Below are positions 49,307-57,600 of a stretch of 64,000 nt of DNA, piece by piece. This stretch comes from Fulvivirga ulvae (GTDB taxonomy: Bacteria > Bacteroidota > Bacteroidia > Cytophagales > Cyclobacteriaceae), in contig NZ_CP089981.1 in the NCBI RefSeq assembly GCF_021389975.1, positions 3,187,501 through 3,251,500 of the forward strand. The letters are read 5' to 3'. Positions within the stretch are counted from its first letter, which is position 1. Each line of letters opens with the position of its first letter. The position numbers and the translations under genes are program-made. The notes beneath the pieces are model-generated. The model saw only the letters and a program-made list of their open reading frames with translations, ran no database searches and had not been told where the DNA came from.

Positions 49307-50101
49307 ATGAAGATTACACCATTAGAAATACGCCAAAAAACATTTGAAAAGGCTTTTCGCGGGTTGGATAAAGATGAGGTCAATGCGTTTTTGGTCACAA
49401 TGTCTCAGGAGTGGGAGAAGCTGATCGATGAAAACAAGGAACTTAAAATAAAACTTCAAACCTCTGAAAGAGAGGTAGAAAAGCTAAGAGAAGTTGAAAA
49501 TTCTTTATTTAAAACGCTGAAGACAGCTGAAGATACCGGTGCCAGTATGATAGATCAGGCCACCAAGACGGCAGAGCTGCATATGCGAGAAACTCAAATG
49601 AAGGCCGAGGCCATTCTGAATGACGCCAAAGGTAAGGCTAAGGATATGATCGAGGAAGCGGAGATCAAGTCTAAAAACACCATTGATGAAATGGAAGATC
49701 AGATTCGTAGTATGGCTCAGGTATACAGGCTGTTGGAGAACGTTAAGGACGATCTCATCTCTGATATCAAGAGTTTTGCCAATGATGCCCTGCAAAAGGT
49801 TGATAGGGTAAAGTCTCAGATCAAGAAATTTGATGTGGAGGCTGAATTATTGCGTGTAAAAAGGGAAGCAGTCGATAAAGCGGCCAAGACTTCTGTAAAA
49901 TTACAAAATAGCTATAAAGCCATAGCTCCTGAAAAGGCTCCTGAGGTTGAACAGAAAGTGGATGAGCTCCCATATGAGCAAGAGCAGCACGAACCGGAAC
50001 AGGAGGAGTCTGTAGCAGTAAATACGGTTGAAGAACCCCAAAAGCCCCGGAAATCTAAAGAAAATAAAGAAAGCACTTCATTTTTTGATGATATTGAGTA
50101 A
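49307..50101 (+). CDS. DivIVA domain-containing coiled-coil protein
   Basis: The 264-residue protein begins with the DivIVA signature: MKITPLEIRQKTFEKAFRGL, then DKDEVNAFLVTMSQEWEKL. Long coiled-coil helices follow to about residue 190 and a Pro/Glu-rich tail closes it. DivIVA proteins mark curved membrane at poles or septa. Family members are best known in Gram-positives but also occur in Bacteroidota. The stop overlaps the folB start by one base. Confidence 0.85.
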   Translation: MKITPLEIRQKTFEKAFRGLDKDEVNAFLVTMSQEWEKLIDENKELKIKLQTSEREVEKLREVENSLFKTLKTAEDTGASMIDQATKTAELHMRETQMKAEAILNDAKGKAKDMIEEAEIKSKNTIDEMEDQIRSMAQVYRLLENVKDDLISDIKSFANDALQKVDRVKSQIKKFDVEAELLRVKREAVDKAAKTSVKLQNSYKAIAPEKAPEVEQKVDELPYEQEQHEPEQEESVAVNTVEEPQKPRKSKENKESTSFFDDIE

Positions 50102-50457
50102 TGGGTAAGATCTCCCTCGAAGGTTTACTTTTCAAAGCCTACCATGGCTACTATGATGAAGAGAGACAAAAAGGAAATAAATTCGAAGTTAATATAACCG
50201 TAAAAACTGACTTTAACCATGCCTCTAAAAAAGACGAGCTGGAAGGGACAGTTGATTACGAACGCCTATATGCTATAGTAAAGGATGAAATGGAGCAACC
50301 TTCCAAGCTCCTTGAGCACGTGGTAAACAGGATGATAAACAGGGTGCTGGATGAAATTCCGGCGGTAAAAAAAGTAAAGATAAGCCTCTCAAAATTTGAC
50401 CCGCCCATTGGAGGACTGTGCAGAGCTGCCACAATAACGGTAAAAAAGAAAAGGTAA
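50101..50457 (+). CDS. folB: Dihydroneopterin aldolase
   Basis: The 118-residue protein has the FolB pattern: ISLEGLLFKAYHGYYDEERQKG in parts, with the conserved Tyr and Glu, TVDYERLYAIVKDEM, and the LSKFDPPIGGLC ending. It splits 7,8-dihydroneopterin in folate synthesis. It overlaps divIVA by one base and ends two bases before the convergent IscA-like gene. Confidence 0.9.
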   Translation: MGKISLEGLLFKAYHGYYDEERQKGNKFEVNITVKTDFNHASKKDELEGTVDYERLYAIVKDEMEQPSKLLEHVVNRMINRVLDEIPAVKKVKISLSKFDPPIGGLCRAATITVKKKR

Positions 50458-50459
50458 AA

Positions 50460-50780
50460 TTACCCTGCCTGTTCTTCTTCAGGTTTTACAAAAGTAAAGC
50501 CCCGGGCATCAGAACCTTCATAAAAATCTACCTCCAATCCCAATAGGTACATGGTGTGCTTTTTTTCGACAACTACAGGGATTCCATCAACCTCATATTC
50601 CAGGTCAGTATCCTTCTTTTTATCAAAGCCCAACAGATAGTTAAAGCCGGAGCATCCTCCGCTGCCTTTTATGCCAATGCGCAGGGAATAACCTTCCGGT
50701 ATTTTTTTGGTTGTCATTATATTACGAACCTCATCTATGGCTTTGTCTGTAAGGGTAACAGGCTGAATGCTATCTATCAT
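50460..50780 (-). CDS. HesB/IscA-family protein lacking the C-terminal CGC cysteines
   Basis: The 106-residue A-type scaffold-like protein has the first conserved cysteine in KGSGGCSGFNYLLGF but ends GFTFVKPEEEQAG, without the usual C-terminal CGCG pair. Canonical IscA/ErpA uses three cysteines to hold iron or an Fe-S cluster, so this is a reduced form. Similar short members are recalled from Cytophagales. It is transcribed on the minus strand after the CHAT locus, 67 bases away. Confidence 0.85.
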   Translation of the reverse strand: MIDSIQPVTLTDKAIDEVRNIMTTKKIPEGYSLRIGIKGSGGCSGFNYLLGFDKKKDTDLEYEVDGIPVVVEKKHTMYLLGLEVDFYEGSDARGFTFVKPEEEQAG

Positions 50781-50847
50781 ATCTCTTTCGGTAAGAAAAT
50801 TCTATTCTGACTTCCACTCTGTAAACTTAAAAAACTTAAAATTAATT

Positions 50848-53643
50848 TCAGCGCTTTAGTATTTTGTGGCGGTCTGAAATGCCTAAAATTATGGCAAAGA
50901 ACGTGATGATGAACAGAAACGTTATGACTTTCCACCAGTAGGGAGCATCTACCACCGGAACCGGGTCACCCATTACTACGAAGTTGTTCCAGTAATAGGG
51001 GTGGTGGTAGATGGGAGAAGAGTTTTTCAGAAAGTCTAATTTGGCCAGTCGTAGTGCTGCATCTTTGGACTCACCCTTGCTTAGGTGTTTGTAAAAGTAC
51101 TTCATGAGCTCAGCGGTAGACTTATCATCTACTGCCCAGTGGCTCATCACCACCGACGGGCTTCCTGCATAGGCAAAAGCACGGGCGAGGCTCATAACAC
51201 CTTCGCCTTTTTGAAGTTTCCCACTTCCGGTATTGCAGGCGCTTAATACTACCATTAGTGTATTAAGCCGCATATTGTAGAGTTCAAAAGTGTGAAGCAT
51301 ACCATCTTCCAGGGTATCTTTCGAAGGTGCAAACAGTAACTTGGAGTACATAGGGTCTTCATCATCAATAATGGCATGCATAGCCAGGTGAGCAATAGGA
51401 TAATCTTTGATTTTTTCTTTAAATGCAGCTTCTGTAGCCTTATCTCCTGTTGAAGTATAGTGGTTGAAGTAGTTGTTGAGATTAAGTACTTCCTGAAGGT
51501 TCCATTTTAATGGAGCCAGGCTGGCTATTTTAGCTGAAGGGGAAGAAGTGGCCTCAGAGGGAGCAAAAGCTAAAACTTGCGAAGCACTCATTTTCCGATT
51601 TTGATCCTTAAACATGAACATGGAAGTAGCTGAATAGCCGTAGCTAATGTTATACTTTTTGAAGAGGTATGGCAGGTTGCCGTAGTCATCTACCTTAGTA
51701 TTGACAGGCTGGGTAATCAATGTTTCGAAAGGAACAAGACCAAGCAAGCCATCGGGTATGATCCTGAGCGTATTTACTTTTGTAGTGTCAATATTTTTAA
51801 GAGGGGTAGCCAGAATTTTTTTGAAGAGCTCATATGCCAAGTTCGTGTAATCACGATATGCTTGTGAGGGATTTTTTTGCTCAAAATTTGGTGTTAATGC
51901 TTTTCTGAATTCTTCTATCTCTTTATTGTCAACCAAAGGTATAGATTGGAAAGAGGCAGTGTATTTGGTAATAGTGAAGACGTAGGTTTGGTCTTCTCCA
52001 TTAAAATATTCAATTAGTGCTTCATTGGATTTTAATTTTTGCTGTACTTCTTCTATAGACAGTACATTGAAGTTGTATTTGAGATTGTAGTATTCGGGGT
52101 AGTTTTGTTCCAGGTGAGTGATTAGGCTATCATATTTATCCTTAAGTGAAATCAGTTTGTTTTGAAGATTCATTATCTCTTTATGGCTGAATTTGATCTT
52201 AGAGGAAACCAGTTTGGATTGGAGATAATTAATTTGTCTACTAATCAGTGCATCCTGTATTCGAATACTATCTTGTATTTCACCAAATTTTATAGCTGAA
52301 GAATTCCATTTAGCATAATGAATATTGTCTCCCTTTATATGTTCATACATTATAAATGCGTCTTTTACATAGGAAGTCTCATTGGTTTTATTATAAAGAA
52401 AGTACGTTGTTTTAATGCAATGAGATGCTACTTTGAAGTAATGATGATTTTTTACTATTTCATCATTAACTTGGAAGCGTAATCTTTTTTTGTTATAAAC
52501 TAAACTCAATGCCTGTTCTAAAGCTTTTTTTGATTTTATTAGATTCAACAAATCATTGTCATTTTGATATTTAGAATAAAAGAGTTTCCCAACTCGGTAA
52601 AAGCTTTCAATATCAGACATACCATACATCCGTTGTTGGTGATCGTCAAATAAGTTATTAATGGATGGGGTTTCTAAATTAAGCGCAAGAAGACTATCTG
52701 CAAGATTTAATTCCTTCAAATCTAGTGCGAGGTCTGTATATGCGTTAATAAGTCTGCTCATGGTATGAGTTCGCTTAACTCGATTATTATTTAAAATATT
52801 AAGAGCTTTTTCGTAGAACATTTTCGCAGAGTCGTAATCTCCTATTTGATGGTAAATCTTACCTTGTATTCTATAAGCCGTAATTAGAGATAAACATGAT
52901 GTACAGTATTTATGGAGGCCCATTATACTTTTCTTGATTAAATATTTTGCAGTATCTGGCTTGTTCATTTCCATATAGATACCTGCCTTAGCTTGATTTG
53001 AAGTATGAGGGATAATGGATAAGTTATTAAAAGGCTTTACCAAAAACGTTGCGCTATCGTAGTATGAAATAGCGGTTAAATGGTTTTTTTGAGTTGTTTC
53101 GATGAATGCTCTGAGTAGATAGCATTGCCCTAAATAATCAAAAAATAATGATGAATTAAGAATCTGGCTTGCTTGAAAGATAGATTCAGTTGATCTATCA
53201 AACATAAGCATCCTATAGAATAAGATTGCCTGTTCTAACTTTGCTGTCCCAATCTTAAAATGTCTGGAGGGCAAAAGCTGTTCTTTTAATTTTAAATTTT
53301 GTTTATTAAAATGAAAGGACTCAGTATAGTCATCAAGCAGTCGGTGTGATTGAGCTAAGTGATAATATGCTTCGCTTTCTAGATATTTATTTCCAGTGTT
53401 AGCTGAATTAAGATTAGTTAAGGCACTATCATTTAACACTTTTATTGCTTCATAATAGTGGCCTTTGGCGTTAAGTAACTCTCCTGTAAAGTTGTAATAT
53501 GTTGCTTTAAGAAAATTATCCTCTGAAAAGAACTGGGTAATCAATCCATGGCTTTCATTTAACAAAAAAAAGATGAATCGTTTCCTGCCCAAATGTAAAG
53601 ATTTGCTAAGGATAACCGAGCAATTACCGATAATTCGTTCCAT
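50848..53643 (-). CDS. TPR-CHAT protease-like protein, C-terminal part of a frameshifted gene
   Basis: This frame carries the main part of a protein whose N-terminus lies in the next feature; its first ~27 residues (before about 53563) are probably not translated. TPR-like helices fill most of the first half (ALNILNNNR, YHLAQSHRLLDDY). The C-terminal CHAT domain has the caspase-like dyad: His756 in HLAMHA and Cys803 in LSACNTG, with GEGVMSLARAF and SHWAVDD. A membrane helix near the end (ITFLFIITFFAIILG) anchors it. With one extra T at the T8 run the gene would encode about 1108 residues. The CHAT substrate is unknown. Confidence 0.82.
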   Translation of the reverse strand: MERIIGNCSVILSKSLHLGRKRFIFFLLNESHGLITQFFSEDNFLKATYYNFTGELLNAKGHYYEAIKVLNDSALTNLNSANTGNKYLESEAYYHLAQSHRLLDDYTESFHFNKQNLKLKEQLLPSRHFKIGTAKLEQAILFYRMLMFDRSTESIFQASQILNSSLFFDYLGQCYLLRAFIETTQKNHLTAISYYDSATFLVKPFNNLSIIPHTSNQAKAGIYMEMNKPDTAKYLIKKSIMGLHKYCTSCLSLITAYRIQGKIYHQIGDYDSAKMFYEKALNILNNNRVKRTHTMSRLINAYTDLALDLKELNLADSLLALNLETPSINNLFDDHQQRMYGMSDIESFYRVGKLFYSKYQNDNDLLNLIKSKKALEQALSLVYNKKRLRFQVNDEIVKNHHYFKVASHCIKTTYFLYNKTNETSYVKDAFIMYEHIKGDNIHYAKWNSSAIKFGEIQDSIRIQDALISRQINYLQSKLVSSKIKFSHKEIMNLQNKLISLKDKYDSLITHLEQNYPEYYNLKYNFNVLSIEEVQQKLKSNEALIEYFNGEDQTYVFTITKYTASFQSIPLVDNKEIEEFRKALTPNFEQKNPSQAYRDYTNLAYELFKKILATPLKNIDTTKVNTLRIIPDGLLGLVPFETLITQPVNTKVDDYGNLPYLFKKYNISYGYSATSMFMFKDQNRKMSASQVLAFAPSEATSSPSAKIASLAPLKWNLQEVLNLNNYFNHYTSTGDKATEAAFKEKIKDYPIAHLAMHAIIDDEDPMYSKLLFAPSKDTLEDGMLHTFELYNMRLNTLMVVLSACNTGSGKLQKGEGVMSLARAFAYAGSPSVVMSHWAVDDKSTAELMKYFYKHLSKGESKDAALRLAKLDFLKNSSPIYHHPYYWNNFVVMGDPVPVVDAPYWWKVITFLFIITFFAIILGISDRHKILKR

Positions 53644-54173
53644 TTTGGAATGTACGAAATAGATTGCCTGTATAACTTTTGCGCTAATGGTCTGTTATTT
53701 GGGCGATAATATTTTCCTAGGATGAAAAGATAGTGTCCATAATATGTGCTACCTAGCATATCACTTAGAAATAACTTTAGTTCCGATATAATTGGCTCCA
53801 TTAAATCAGATCTATAATCCGCAGCATAAACATCACAAACTCCTAATAAACTGGCTATATAATCATCTTTAGAAATCAAGTCATTTATACTTCCTTTATT
53901 AAGTTCGGCAGCCTTAGTATAAGCTTCCTGTCCTTCATCATATTGATAATTGCGTACATAGCTTTTGCCTAGCAGGTTTAGCAGTTTTATTCTCTGAGGC
54001 AGGTCTTTTTTATATTTTGGAAGAAGGTTATTAATGAGTTGAATACACGAATCGAATTGCGCGTGACTATAGTGGTATTGAAGGGTTTCGGTGTATTCAT
54101 CCTGCCCGTAAGATGTGGTTGCATAAAGGGAAACTACAGAAAATACTACGGGGAGGAAATAGTTTTTTAGCAT
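53559..54173 (-). CDS. TPR-CHAT protein, N-terminal part (signal peptide and TPRs)
   Basis: The 204-residue frame starts with a signal peptide (MLKNYFLPVVFSVVSLYATTSYGQ) and then TPR-like helices (LLGKSYVRNYQYDEGQEAYT; FILGKYYRPNNRPLAQKLY). It ends ...AGNDSSFFC at a stop just after the T8 run at 53564-53571. In the next frame the sequence continues FLLNESHGLITQFF. The two parts are one gene of 3326 bases (3327 if corrected, exactly 1109 codons). It is headed by a TAAATTTG promoter element. Confidence 0.8.
   Translation of the reverse strand: MLKNYFLPVVFSVVSLYATTSYGQDEYTETLQYHYSHAQFDSCIQLINNLLPKYKKDLPQRIKLLNLLGKSYVRNYQYDEGQEAYTKAAELNKGSINDLISKDDYIASLLGVCDVYAADYRSDLMEPIISELKLFLSDMLGSTYYGHYLFILGKYYRPNNRPLAQKLYRQSISYIPKWNELSVIARLSLANLYIWAGNDSSFFC
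53564..53571 (-). other. Homopolymer (T8 on minus strand) splitting the TPR-CHAT gene
   Basis: Eight T residues on the coding strand fall exactly where the reading frame changes. Adding one T joins the signal-peptide/TPR part to the TPR-CHAT part without loss. Such runs are prone to sequencing error, polymerase slippage and transcriptional slippage. Which applies cannot be told from one sequence. Confidence 0.7.
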
Positions 54174-54229
54174 GTTAGAGGAGAACCAGTGAACTCAATC
54201 GGTTAAAAGAGCTGTAAAATGTATAGTAG

Positions 54230-54237
54230 CAAATTTA
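54230..54237 (-). promoter_or_regulatory. -7 element of the TPR-CHAT gene
   Basis: Minus-strand TAAATTTG matches TAnnTTTG, 57 bases before ATG 54173, in the gap after the pseudokinase stop. No -33 element is clear. Confidence 0.4.
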
Positions 54238-54287
54238 ACTAATGCCCTTAATATTAGTTCCTGATGTAAGGTTTCCAGAGTTAAAAA

Positions 54288-55064
54288 TTATCCAATCGCA
54301 TTATATATCGCCTTTTCCCTGGCATCCAGACATTGGTGCAAAACCTCAATAAGCTCGGTTAGGCTTTCTGGCCTTTTGGAGGGATTATCTTCCATGGCAA
54401 CTTGTATAAAGTTTCTAAAACAGTAAGGTATGATCTTCAGGTTAATTTCTTGGGGGCTGTCTGAAAATATCCGGTTCAGCCCGGTATCAAAGCCGGGTTG
54501 GAATTTAGTACACAATATATCGTAAACCAGTGCGCCAATTGACCAGATTTCAGAACGAATGTCATAATCAGCATAGTTTTTAATCTCTGGTGCCATGTAT
54601 TTTAGGTTGGAGACCAGCATGAGGCTTTTGTTGTAGACGGGCCGGAATAAATTAAAGCTGGTAATTTTTGGAGTGAAAAAGGGGAAAGTAAACTCTACAA
54701 AGATGTTGTTCATACAGATATCCCTATGTAAAATCCCGCCATCATGAATGACCTCAAACCCTTTCAATATCTTAAAGATCATTTCTTTTATAACTTCATA
54801 GGAGGGGCAGCCGTGTCTCATTAACTGATCCATAGTTGTACCTTTTGTCTTTTCCTGAATACTATATACCAGGTCTTGTTTCTGCAAATGTTTTATTTTG
54901 TAGTATTTTATTATGTAAGGGCTGTCTAAAGTTTGGTTGGCAAGGGTGAGATAAGAGCTGTTTAAGGTATGCTGAAATGGAATGGGCTCTATCTGGTATA
55001 TTTTGTTCCTGCTAAGCCCGCAGAGGGATGGGGCATTGTCCTTCAACCGAATATTTCTTGTCAT
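54288..55064 (-). CDS. Protein kinase-like protein, predicted pseudokinase
   Basis: The 258-residue protein has a kinase-like fold without extra domains. The catalytic-loop HRD (113-115, ILHRDICMNN) retains Asp115 and Asn120 but has Cys where Lys is usual. The DFG motif is replaced by SFN (136-138). APE (158-160) and the WSIG helix (174-177) are present. No Gly-rich loop or VAIK lysine is recognisable. Loss of the Mg-binding Asp and the ATP lysine predicts weak or no catalysis. It lies between the winged-helix gene and the TPR-CHAT gene on the same strand. Confidence 0.85.
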   Translation of the reverse strand: MTRNIRLKDNAPSLCGLSRNKIYQIEPIPFQHTLNSSYLTLANQTLDSPYIIKYYKIKHLQKQDLVYSIQEKTKGTTMDQLMRHGCPSYEVIKEMIFKILKGFEVIHDGGILHRDICMNNIFVEFTFPFFTPKITSFNLFRPVYNKSLMLVSNLKYMAPEIKNYADYDIRSEIWSIGALVYDILCTKFQPGFDTGLNRIFSDSPQEINLKIIPYCFRNFIQVAMEDNPSKRPESLTELIEVLHQCLDAREKAIYNAIG

Positions 55065-55191
55065 TGTCCACTAGTGACTGATTAACCGTTTAATTGCCTT
55101 ACTGTTATTTGTAATGTAGTGTCTAAGATTTCAAAAAGTAAACATGCTTCTTGATGTAGTTTTTGAGTTGCTCTTTAGCAAGAATAATGCC

Positions 55192-55218
55192 TGAGAGTCT
55201 CAAAATGTGAGACTCTCA
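55192..55218. repeat. Perfect 11-bp inverted repeat between HTH and pseudokinase genes
   Basis: TGAGAGTCTCA (55192-55202) and TGAGACTCTCA (55208-55218) are exact reverse complements around AAATG. It lies 15 bases beyond the winged-helix gene's stop and 128 bases upstream of the pseudokinase start. No T-run follows on either strand, so it may be an operator or an RNA hairpin. Confidence 0.6.
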
Positions 55219-55232
55219 ACAGGAGTATTTAT

Positions 55233-55511
55233 TCATTTAGAAGAGTAGCAAGTGCGCCTGAACGGAGGCCGGTATTTGGGAGAGAAACCAAGGTTGAATT
55301 CTACCGGGTATTCATATACAAAACTTTCATGTTTTGTGCAGTAGGTTATGGGTGCGCCTATCAACCGCATGATTTCGAGATGGCGGTATAGTGTGCTTCG
55401 GGATATGCTTAATTTTGAGGATAATACTTCAGGTGAGCCGGTACATTTTAACCTGATCAATTGGTCCAACCTTTCAATGTTGTAAAGATATTGTTCAAAT
55501 TTAATAGCCAT
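55233..55511 (-). CDS. Small winged-helix (HTH_11/DeoR-type) DNA-binding protein
   Basis: The 92-residue protein has a helix-turn-helix over about residues 25-50 (SPEVLSSKLSISRSTLYRHLEIM, in parts), preceded by a dimer-type helix and followed by a hydrophobic strand. No effector domain is present. It sits between the TPR/anti-sigma-like gene and the pseudokinase gene, all on the minus strand. It is a candidate regulator of this module and possible binder of the inverted repeat. Confidence 0.75.
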   Translation of the reverse strand: MAIKFEQYLYNIERLDQLIRLKCTGSPEVLSSKLSISRSTLYRHLEIMRLIGAPITYCTKHESFVYEYPVEFNLGFSPKYRPPFRRTCYSSK

Positions 55512-55597
55512 ACTGTTATAGAGGAACTTACGTTTTTACAGTAGTGCTTCTGATGAGGAAAGGTAAACTGGTCAGGTAAAGGTTTCCGGTATTTTTT

Positions 55598-56320
55598 CTA
55601 ATCGATTTTATTTAAAAGTTTACTGGCGAGTTCGGTATACATACCCTGTTGGTCAATGATCTTATGCAGCAATGCCTTCAATGGCTCAGGTTCATTGCTT
55701 TGGAGGTATGCCATCACCAGATACCACTGGCTATGTTGTGTTAAAATAGAGTCATTGCTTACTTCTATTAGGGCTTCAAAAGCTGCAATGGCCTTTTGAG
55801 ATTCTTCAAGCTGGAGGTAGCAATTGCCTAGATAAAGGTAGTAGACCGGTTGATCGGGATTGGCGAAAACAGCCAGTTCAGTTGCAGCCTCCTGATATTT
55901 TCCTTCACTATATAACTGCAGCGCATTGGATATTGCTTCACCTTCTCCCCGTTGGATGGTCACTGCTGGATAAAGTTCGTAGAACTCTTCAAATTGGCTG
56001 CTGATGGGCTGATTGGAAATATAAAAAAAGTATCCGATGGAGGCTATCAAAAGGACAGAAGCGGCGGCTATCCATAATTTCTTAAAGTAGCGGGTGTTTT
56101 GATTTTCAGATATGGGAGTGTTTGCGGAAATACCTTTCAGGTAGGCTTTTAATTTTGCCTTTTCACTTGCTTTTATTGCGGCCACCACACGCTTTTCATG
56201 AAGCACCGCCTCTTTAAATTCAGGATCTTCCAGAAGAAGAATAAAGCTGCCCTTTTCACTTTCGGTAAGCGAATTGGTCAGATACTTATCTATAAGTACT
56301 CTATGGGTTTCTTCTTGCAT
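55598..56320 (-). CDS. Membrane TPR protein with anti-sigma-like layout
   Basis: The 240-residue protein has an N-terminal cytosolic region (1-80) with the pattern YLTNSLTESEKGSFILLLEDP, similar to the sigma-binding start of FecR-type anti-sigma proteins. One membrane helix (82-102, LWIAAASVLLIASIGYFFY) follows, then a periplasmic region with TPR-like helices (YYLYLGNCYLQLEESQKAIAAFEAL in parts). It starts two bases after the sigma factor stop. It is the likely partner of that sigma factor; this is inference from position and layout. Confidence 0.78.
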   Translation of the reverse strand: MQEETHRVLIDKYLTNSLTESEKGSFILLLEDPEFKEAVLHEKRVVAAIKASEKAKLKAYLKGISANTPISENQNTRYFKKLWIAAASVLLIASIGYFFYISNQPISSQFEEFYELYPAVTIQRGEGEAISNALQLYSEGKYQEAATELAVFANPDQPVYYLYLGNCYLQLEESQKAIAAFEALIEVSNDSILTQHSQWYLVMAYLQSNEPEPLKALLHKIIDQQGMYTELASKLLNKID

Positions 56321-56322
56321 AC

Positions 56323-56901
56323 TTATAGTTTTTCGAGCTCTTTTGTTTTTTCTACAAGCTTTTTAAAACACCTTGATTTAGAAGTCTTGGCTACATCTGC
56401 ACTTGCAAATCCCATGATGCCTGCTATATCATCCATACTCCTTTTTTCAATATAAAAATATTTAATGATCCTGTAACATTTCTCACCTATAGTTTCCAGT
56501 GCCCGGTTGGTGATGCTAAGGAGCTCAGCTTTATATTCCATATCGTCCAGGTCTGAGAGCTCATCATCTTTCAGGTACTGTTCGTAGTAGCCTTCTGCAT
56601 CAATTGAGCTAATGATCGTTTTGCTTTTTTCCCGTTGTGCAGATAACCAAATATTATAGCAGATACCGAAGATATAGCTTTTGGCGTTTATTAAATGATC
56701 CAGTTTGCCGGCATGAACTTTATCTCTCAATTCCAGCAAGGCATCAATAAACAGGTCTTCAGCCTCTTCACCTGAGCACCTGGTTTTCTTCTTCAAACCA
56801 TTGACACAATAGCTTTTATAAGCAATCACCAGATCCTCAAGGCAAGACGAGTCATCCTGTTTAAGTCTTTGAATTATACGGTCATTGTCAAGATGGATCA
56901 C
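56323..56901 (-). CDS. ECF-type sigma-70 family RNA polymerase sigma factor
   Basis: The 192-residue protein has region 2 (EDLFIDALLELRDKV and AKSYIFGICYNIWLSAQREK) and region 4 (SITNRALETIGEKCYRIIKYFYI, RSMDDIAGIMGFASADVAKTSK), read in parts. It lacks the other regions, as in ECF factors. It begins the minus-strand module ending in the TPR-CHAT gene. Its target promoters are unknown. Confidence 0.88.
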   Translation of the reverse strand: MIHLDNDRIIQRLKQDDSSCLEDLVIAYKSYCVNGLKKKTRCSGEEAEDLFIDALLELRDKVHAGKLDHLINAKSYIFGICYNIWLSAQREKSKTIISSIDAEGYYEQYLKDDELSDLDDMEYKAELLSITNRALETIGEKCYRIIKYFYIEKRSMDDIAGIMGFASADVAKTSKSRCFKKLVEKTKELEKL

Positions 56902-57037
56902 TTATTAGTGCAGATAGTTTAAAAAGGTAAACAACAAACACGTTAAAAAATTGTAAGCTGTCAAAGCCAATTTGGTCATTATTGTTTTAACAGCGGTTAA
57001 ATTTATTAATTTAGAGTCAAATAATGAACACGAATAT

Positions 57038-57559
57038 ATGGAAGTTGTAATAGAATTTGGAAAGCTTTTGATACCTGCCGCAGTGGTGCTTTATGCCATG
57101 TACCTTGTAGTAAAGTCATTTCTGGATAAGGAACTTGAAAAACAGCGCATGGAGATCAGAAGCAAGAGCATAGAAACGGTGTTGCCAAACCGACTGCATG
57201 CCTATGAAAGGGTGTGTCTTTTCCTTGAGCGGATCACCCCAAATAACCTTGTTATAAGACTGAATAACGGGCAATATACAGCACGGGAATTTCAGCAAAT
57301 ACTGCTCAATGAAATACGTGAAGAATATAACCATAATGTATCTCAACAGCTTTATATGAGCGAAGAGGCCTGGGAACTTGTGAAATCGGCGAAGGAAGAC
57401 CTGATCGTGATGGTAAATGAAGCAACCAACAGAATGCCTGAAAAAGCTACCAATATTGATTTAGCCAGGCAAATCTTTGAAATGGCTGTAGAAAAGGATT
57501 TCGATCCCATCCAGCATGCGCTGACACAGGTAAAAAATGAGATCAGACAAACTTTTTAA
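57038..57559 (+). CDS. Conserved hypothetical single-pass membrane protein
   Basis: ATG 57038 gives 173 residues; the extension to 56972 lies in the AT-rich divergent promoter region. One membrane helix (about residues 9-26, LLIPAAVVLYAMYLVVKSF) is followed by a long cytosolic helical domain (LPNRLHAYERVCLFLERI, MSEEAWELVKSAKEDLI). I do not recognise a functional domain; homologues of this shape occur widely in Bacteroidota. It is transcribed divergently from the sigma factor and followed by a DUF1232 gene 41 bases away. Confidence 0.7.
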   Translation: MEVVIEFGKLLIPAAVVLYAMYLVVKSFLDKELEKQRMEIRSKSIETVLPNRLHAYERVCLFLERITPNNLVIRLNNGQYTAREFQQILLNEIREEYNHNVSQQLYMSEEAWELVKSAKEDLIVMVNEATNRMPEKATNIDLARQIFEMAVEKDFDPIQHALTQVKNEIRQTF

Positions 57560-57600
57560 ACACTGGCCTGCGTTGACCACTTAAATATGTAATTGATTTT

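Noticed and set aside
55065..55232. Inverted repeat 55192-55218 as a simple terminator of the winged-helix gene
   Set aside because: The stem is strong but neither strand has a T-run after it, so I list it as a repeat of unknown function instead.
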